Source of the DNA: Opitutaceae bacterium
GTDB taxonomy: Bacteria; Verrucomicrobiota; Verrucomicrobiia; Opitutales; Opitutaceae
Length of the DNA stretch: 38,082 nucleotides
Direction: 5' to 3'
Assembly: GCA_017988885.1 (NCBI GenBank)
Contig: JAGNQV010000006.1
Location: 1,653-39,734, forward strand
The notes beneath the pieces were generated by a model. It worked only from the letters and a program-made list of their open reading frames with translations, was not told where the DNA came from and did no database searches. This document shows positions 33,743 to 38,082 of the stretch, piece by piece; the first letter of the stretch is position 1; each line of letters starts with the position of its first letter. The translations under genes and the position numbers were made by a program.

Positions 33743-36463
33743 TCAGCGGTGCGCGGCGTTGACCGCCTGTAATTCGGGCAGATACGGCACGTGGGCGCCG
33801 CTGGTTTTCTGCTTCGCGTGTTCGCGGAAGATCGCGAGGATTTCGGGCACGGCGAGAATGCGGGCACCGGTCTTCGCGAGGCGCATCCACAGATCGTAGT
33901 CCATGCTGTAGTAGAGATCTTCCCGCACCAGTCCGCCGGCGCGGTCAAAGGCTTCTCGGCTGAAGAAAACCTCGGGTTGATGAAAAAAACTGCCTTTAAG
34001 CCAGTGACCGTCGAGATCGAGCAGATCCGGAACCGAGAGCGGCCACACGCGATCGAACGGCAAATAACTGCGATGAATGTGATGCGGGCGTGGTTCCAAA
34101 TCAATGACGCGGGCGCAACGGCCGACCACCATGTCGGTGTCATGGAGCAGGAATGTCTGGCCGACGGTGAAGAGACTGCCGGGAGCGAGGCGGTCATCGC
34201 TGTTCACCCAGGTGAGAATGCGGCCAGTGGCTTGGGCGAAGCCTTTATTGAGGGCATGCGACTGGCCACGGTCCTTTTCGCTGACCCACCATTTGAGGCG
34301 AGCCGCGTATTTCTGGATGATTTCAACGGAGCCGTCGGTCGAGCCACCGTCCACAATGATATATTCGAGATTGGGGTAATTCTGATCGAGAACGGAGCGA
34401 ATGGTATCCTCGAGGTAGACGGCCTGATTGTAGCTCACCGTGACGACCGAGATGAGGGGCCACTCGGCGGGTTGCGCGGGTTGGGGCGGATAGACGTCTT
34501 GCGCGCGGACGGCGGGCCAGTGGCTGGCGCGAATCTCGCTCGGGAGGCGCGGACCAAGCCAGCTTTGTGGCGGGCGCAGGCACACGAGTGTGTCGTTGAG
34601 GATGGTGGTGCGGGCGGTATCTGGGGGCAGCCAGTGCGACGCGGGATCGAAGCCGCTGATGAAAAGAATGTGGTGGGCTTGCATCCTTCCGACGATGCAC
34701 AGACGCACGGAGTCGGTGTCGTGACCGTCAAATAACACGGCATCGAACTCAGCCAGGCCGGTAAAATAAGTGTCGGTGCCAGAACTGCGGCCTTCCCGCT
34801 GGCCGAAGAGCTGAAAATGATCCCAGCCGCTGGCGAGGACACCCTTGGTTACGGCATCGCCGACATCGGGGTTGGCGAGCAGGTAGGCTTTTTCGTTAAA
34901 GAGGTTGTTGGTGCTGCCAAGCCATTCAAGGAAGGTTGCGGCTCGAAAATGGGCCAGGCCGGGACGGGCTTGCGTATATTCCAAGGGGCTTTCGAAAATT
35001 TCCGTCGGGACGCCGAGCGCGGAAAGCCATAAGATGTGCGGGAGCAGACGCGGGTGGTATTTGACGACAACGGCTTTCTTAAGATGACGCGCGTAGGGCT
35101 CGAGCACGGCGCGAATGGCGGCGTGATCGGCCTGTCTGGCGATGGTTGCCATCAGCTGCTCCTGTGTTGCGTCGAGCTGCTGGCTTACGCTGGCGATGAG
35201 TGCATCGCGGTCGGCCGCCACTTTCACATGGGCTTGAATCTCGGCCTCGAGGGATTTCATATAGCCGACGTTGTGTTCGTGGTCGGCGTAGGCTTTTTTT
35301 AATTTCTCCTGATAGAAGTTGATGGATTCGAGCCGGGATTTGCTGTCTTTCTCCACTTCCTGGAGATAGGTGATGGTCTTGCTGGTTATCGCGTTGGCTT
35401 GGTCGCGGTCTTTTTCAACTTCGCGCAGATAGGCAATGGTTTGCTTCGTGGCGGAACGCGATTCGTTGACGGCGTGTAGTGCTTTCTCAATCGCGACGAG
35501 GCGGGCGGCGCGATCCAGCTCGGAGGCCTCAAGGCGGTGGAACAAATGTGCGAACGCTATGCCATTGCGCGGATCATCCGTGCGAGCGGGTGGCAGCACG
35601 TCGGGAGATTCCCCCGCCGTGAGGCTATCCTGCAGCAGGCGCAAGTAGGGTTGATAAACCTGCTCGCGCAGGGCGGGTGTCATCACGGCATCATACTTAT
35701 GCAGACTGGCGTCATAGAGCTGGCGCGCCAAATGCACCAAGGCATGGAAGTGATAGAAGATCAGTGGCTGCTTGTTGATCCGGAGGCCCTGTTTTCCGAC
35801 GGTGATGACCGCGTCCTTGATATTCCAAGGGGCAACATTGATGCCAGGATGGGAGAGACTGACGGTGTCGGGAAACCGCGTGACCCAAGCGTCGAGATAC
35901 TTCTGGTCGGCGTAACGATCGACCTCGAGAAGGTTGAAGCACCAAATGGCACACTTATCCGCCCAATCGGCGGCGCAGGCGCGGCCGGTGGCGTCATTCC
36001 GGAGGGAGACCCAGCCTACGTTGTATTTGCCATACCTTTCGAGGTGGGCGAGGGACGGAGGAAAACGGTGCGGCGTGATCGCGATCGAGGCGCGGCCAAT
36101 CTCATCGTAGACCAGCTGGGGCGAGCTGAAAAAATAGAGGTCGGCGTCGAGATAAGTGAGCAACTCGCCGGGAGGAATCTGCGGCAGCAGGTGCTGCATT
36201 AACCACGAGGTGCACGTGAAATAGAATTCAAGTTTCGTGCGGTCGGTGCGGGCGGCTGCGAGGGCGGGAGATTGCGCCACGAGATCTGCGACCGGCAGCA
36301 CGCGGACCTGGGGCAGATTTTTCTGCCGGAGCGCGGTCTCTACCGCCTCATCCATGCACAGCACTACCAACTCGAATTCTCCGGCGTGGGCCGCCAGCGA
36401 TCGGTGCAGCGCCAGCCCCCGGGTGAGATAGTTGGCGTCAAAATAGGTGCAGAAATGTCTCAT
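33743..36463 (-). CDS. Two-GT protein with coiled coil and NPDV-type module, copy A of tandem pair
   Basis: 906 aa. Residues 1-280 are a GT-A-type domain ([20 protein letters not shown], metal-binding YLDADLYFF at 104-112, [10 protein letters not shown]). Residues about 315-465 form a coiled coil with a ~20-residue internal repeat ([11 protein letters not shown] and [11 protein letters not shown]). At about 521-559 lies the module [12 protein letters not shown]...[11 protein letters not shown], shared with the 948-aa GT-C protein. A GT2 domain follows at about 669-900: [26 protein letters not shown] (753-757), [10 protein letters not shown]. Its C-terminal part is paralogous to the partial GT at the right window edge. 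The ATG at 36463 has no visible Shine-Dalgarno sequence and lies 6 nt after a perfect 17-nt dyad. Confidence 0.9.
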   Translation of the reverse strand: MRHFCTYFDANYLTRGLALHRSLAAHAGEFELVVLCMDEAVETALRQKNLPQVRVLPVADLVAQSPALAAARTDRTKLEFYFTCTSWLMQHLLPQIPPGELLTYLDADLYFFSSPQLVYDEIGRASIAITPHRFPPSLAHLERYGKYNVGWVSLRNDATGRACAADWADKCAIWCFNLLEVDRYADQKYLDAWVTRFPDTVSLSHPGINVAPWNIKDAVITVGKQGLRINKQPLIFYHFHALVHLARQLYDASLHKYDAVMTPALREQVYQPYLRLLQDSLTAGESPDVLPPARTDDPRNGIAFAHLFHRLEASELDRAARLVAIEKALHAVNESRSATKQTIAYLREVEKDRDQANAITSKTITYLQEVEKDSKSRLESINFYQEKLKKAYADHEHNVGYMKSLEAEIQAHVKVAADRDALIASVSQQLDATQEQLMATIARQADHAAIRAVLEPYARHLKKAVVVKYHPRLLPHILWLSALGVPTEIFESPLEYTQARPGLAHFRAATFLEWLGSTNNLFNEKAYLLANPDVGDAVTKGVLASGWDHFQLFGQREGRSSGTDTYFTGLAEFDAVLFDGHDTDSVRLCIVGRMQAHHILFISGFDPASHWLPPDTARTTILNDTLVCLRPPQSWLGPRLPSEIRASHWPAVRAQDVYPPQPAQPAEWPLISVVTVSYNQAVYLEDTIRSVLDQNYPNLEYIIVDGGSTDGSVEIIQKYAARLKWWVSEKDRGQSHALNKGFAQATGRILTWVNSDDRLAPGSLFTVGQTFLLHDTDMVVGRCARVIDLEPRPHHIHRSYLPFDRVWPLSVPDLLDLDGHWLKGSFFHQPEVFFSREAFDRAGGLVREDLYYSMDYDLWMRLAKTGARILAVPEILAIFREHAKQKTSGAHVPYLPELQAVNAAHR

Positions 36464-36469
36464 GAAGTG

Positions 36470-36486
36470 GTCCGTTCAGAACGGAC
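36470..36486. promoter_or_regulatory. Perfect dyad just upstream of a GT start codon
   Basis: GTCCGTTCAGAACGGAC has two 7-nt arms (36470-36476 and 36480-36486) separated by 3 nt. It ends 6 nt before the ATG at 36463, where a ribosome site would normally lie. In mRNA it would form a 7-bp hairpin that occupies the translation start region; as DNA it could be a dimeric operator. No other copy was noticed in the window. Confidence 0.55.
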
Positions 36487-36590
36487 GGTGGGGTCCAAAG
36501 GAAGGAGTTGTGCCGTGACAGGCCAGCCGAAAAAGAGCCCGCACTCATGGGGTGGACCTGGCGGGGCAGACGTGGCGGCGACCGGTGGCA

Positions 36591-37589
36591 TCAACGGGCT
36601 GAGGCACCGGGCTTCTTCAACAGGAAGATGCTGCTGACCGCGGGGCCGGCATGGGCGCGATAGCAGTCGTCGATGAACTTGAGCTGCGATTTCAGGTGCA
36701 GACGAATCTGCGCCATGAAGTCGTCGTCGAAACGCATGCAGAATTGCATATACATCAGGAAGAAACTGCTGAAGCAGTGAAAGGCGTTGGCAAAGGGCGG
36801 GGCGAAATCCTGGAAGGTTCCCGTGGGAAGGAATTCGAGTTTCAAGCCATGGGCCTCACCCAGCTGGGCGAGTTCGAACGGGCCGAAGAAGTGCTTGTCT
36901 TCGCCATGGGTCTTGTCGATGTCCCGATTACAGCAGAACTGCACGGTGCTGGTGAAATCGCTGAGCTTAAAGGTCCACTCCGGGCGCATCTCGACCCCAG
37001 CCGCCTTCAAGGCATTGGGGATGGACTGGGCAACCGCCGCCATGAGGAGGAAGCCGGTTTCGCACGGCTCGGCGCCCATGACCAAGGCACCGCCGGGCCG
37101 CAGCGCCCGGGCACAGCCGGCGATGAAATCCTCCACCTTCAGGATGTGGTGCAACGTGGAGCGGAGGGCGATGACTGAGAACATGCCGGCGGGCAGTTGG
37201 GCGGTGTCGTCGGCATTGAACACCGCAAAGTGCCGGCGGGTGGTGCCGGCGAAGTCGGGGCCGAACTGCCCCTGGGTCAGCCGCAGGAAAGTAGGTGACG
37301 GGTCCGTGATCAGGTAGTCGGGCCCCGGATAGTGCCGGCCGAGCCCGAGGGAAAGATAGCCCGTGCCGCAGCCGATCTCGAGCAGGGGACCGCTGGCATC
37401 GATCTGGTGGGTTTGCAGCAAATTGCAGAATCCTTCGCCTTCGCGCGTCTCGACGGCGGTAACGCCGTAGAAACTGTTGTATTCCTCCTCCGCATGCATG
37501 TAGGCCCGCTCGGCCGAGAGTTGCAGCCAGCCGTGCCATTTGTGGAGGCTGGCGATCCAGGTTGAGAAATTGTCGGGCGCTGGGGACAT
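36591..37589 (-). CDS. Class I SAM-dependent methyltransferase, copy B of tandem pair
   Basis: 332 aa from the ATG at 37589 (MSPAPDNFSTW). Motifs match copy A: LLEIGCGTGYLSLGL, TDPSPTFLRLTQGQFG, STLHHIL, RPGGALVMGAEPCE, and a C-terminal KSQLKFIDDCYRAHAGPAV. A longer frame upstream overlaps the GT gene and was rejected. It starts 11 nt after the stop of the partial GT2. The gap of ~127 nt to the next gene contains the dyad at 36470-36486 and no other clear signal. Confidence 0.9.
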   Translation of the reverse strand: MSPAPDNFSTWIASLHKWHGWLQLSAERAYMHAEEEYNSFYGVTAVETREGEGFCNLLQTHQIDASGPLLEIGCGTGYLSLGLGRHYPGPDYLITDPSPTFLRLTQGQFGPDFAGTTRRHFAVFNADDTAQLPAGMFSVIALRSTLHHILKVEDFIAGCARALRPGGALVMGAEPCETGFLLMAAVAQSIPNALKAAGVEMRPEWTFKLSDFTSTVQFCCNRDIDKTHGEDKHFFGPFELAQLGEAHGLKLEFLPTGTFQDFAPPFANAFHCFSSFFLMYMQFCMRFDDDFMAQIRLHLKSQLKFIDDCYRAHAGPAVSSIFLLKKPGASAR

Positions 37590-37600
37590 CAGGTGAGGGC

Positions 37601-38082
37601 TCAGGCGGGGTTGCGGTGGGCGGCGTTGACCGTCCGCAATTCGGGCAGGTAGGGCACGTCGGCGCCACCGGTTTTCTGCTGCGCATGCGCGCGGAAGATC
37701 GCCAGAATTTCCGGGAGGGGGAGGATCCGCGCGCCAGCCTTGGCCATGCGCACCCACAGGTCATAGTCCATGCTGTAGTAAAGGTCTTCGCGGAGGCGGC
37801 CGCCGGCGCGTTCGAAAATCCGGCGATGAAAGAAAACCTCCGGCTGATGAAAAAACCAACCCTTCAACCAGCAGTTATCGAGGTCGAGCAACTCAGGCAG
37901 CGGCAGGGGCTGGATCTGGCCATAGGTCAGGACTGAGCGGTGGATATGGTGCGGTTGCGGATCCCGGTCCGTGACGAGGGCGCAGCGGCCGACCAGGAGA
38001 TCGGGATCATGCAGCAGGAATTGCTGGGCCACAGTGAAGAGGCTGCCCGGGGCGAGCTGGTCGTCGCTGTTGAGCCAGGTCA
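37601..38082 (-). CDS. Partial GT2 glycosyltransferase, copy B of tandem pair (5' end beyond window)
   Basis: The C-terminal ~160 residues of a GT2 enzyme continue past the right edge, so no start is given. The visible part begins [17 protein letters not shown] (the metal-binding NSDD element) and runs through [32 protein letters not shown] and AQQKTGGADVPYLPEL. It aligns residue for residue with the C-terminal GT2 part of the 906-aa protein at 33743-36463. Whether it also has the N-terminal GT, coiled coil and NPDV module cannot be seen. Confidence 0.9.
   Translation of the reverse strand, partial: TWLNSDDQLAPGSLFTVAQQFLLHDPDLLVGRCALVTDRDPQPHHIHRSVLTYGQIQPLPLPELLDLDNCWLKGWFFHQPEVFFHRRIFERAGGRLREDLYYSMDYDLWVRMAKAGARILPLPEILAIFRAHAQQKTGGADVPYLPELRTVNAAHRNPA

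Overview
The window is one long, densely packed, GC-rich block in which every convincing gene lies on the minus strand, so transcription runs from the right edge to the left. It is a cell-surface polysaccharide cluster (LPS O-antigen, capsule or glycan type). It holds glycosyltransferases (GTs) of families GT2 and GT4, large membrane GT-C enzymes, two polyprenyl-phosphate-type GT2 enzymes, methyltransferases, an acyltransferase and nucleotide-sugar enzymes. Many genes abut or overlap by 1-4 nt (ATGA or TGATG junctions), and Shine-Dalgarno sequences are weak or absent. High GC, GTG starts, weak ribosome sites and short-period intergenic arrays that read as SAFRFPP or LTPHASR when translated suggest a verrucomicrobial, possibly Opitutaceae-like, bacterium. 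That is an inference from pattern, not from a marker gene. No rRNA, tRNA, transposase, CRISPR, flippase or polymerase gene was seen.

Layout in transcription order (right to left). 38082-32735: two tandem copies of a GT2 plus SAM-methyltransferase gene pair; the upstream GT2 is cut by the window edge. 32735-26814: a GT4-methyltransferase fusion, a 948-aa GT-C protein and an acyltransferase. 26713-20590: two DPM/GtrB-like GT2 enzymes, a methyltransferase-GT2 fusion, a GT2 with an N-terminal beta module, two methyltransferases and a possible 62-aa small protein. 20582-14793: a GalE-like epimerase, a GT-C protein, an atypical nucleotide-sugar dehydrogenase lacking the catalytic cysteine, an SDR and a Gfo/Idh/MocA oxidoreductase. 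14753-10036: a complete GDP-D-glycero-alpha-D-manno-heptose set (hddA kinase, hddC guanylyltransferase, gmhA isomerase, gmhB-type phosphatase) plus a small transaldolase that could make sedoheptulose 7-phosphate. 9933-458: a free coiled-coil protein, a GT4, an epimerase, a GT-C protein and a 1321-aa three-GT protein. 457-1: a tandemly duplicated hairpin repeat.

The most unusual structure is in the heptose block. Nearly every gap there holds arrays of a 7-nt unit (GGCGTGA or GGCGGAA/GGCGAAA). Two four-helix-bundle (23S intervening-sequence type) genes each sit between oppositely oriented arrays, so each gene lies in the loop of a potential long RNA stem. A third pair of inverted arrays has no gene between its arms. 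This resembles the architecture of 23S rRNA intervening sequences, but placed inside a protein-coding operon. The arrays also supply stop codons and N-terminal codons to neighbouring genes.

Other observations: a beta-type module found five times in three GT proteins, an NPDV/HF-x-x-FG module shared by two unrelated proteins, and a perfect 17-nt dyad 6 nt upstream of a GT start codon.
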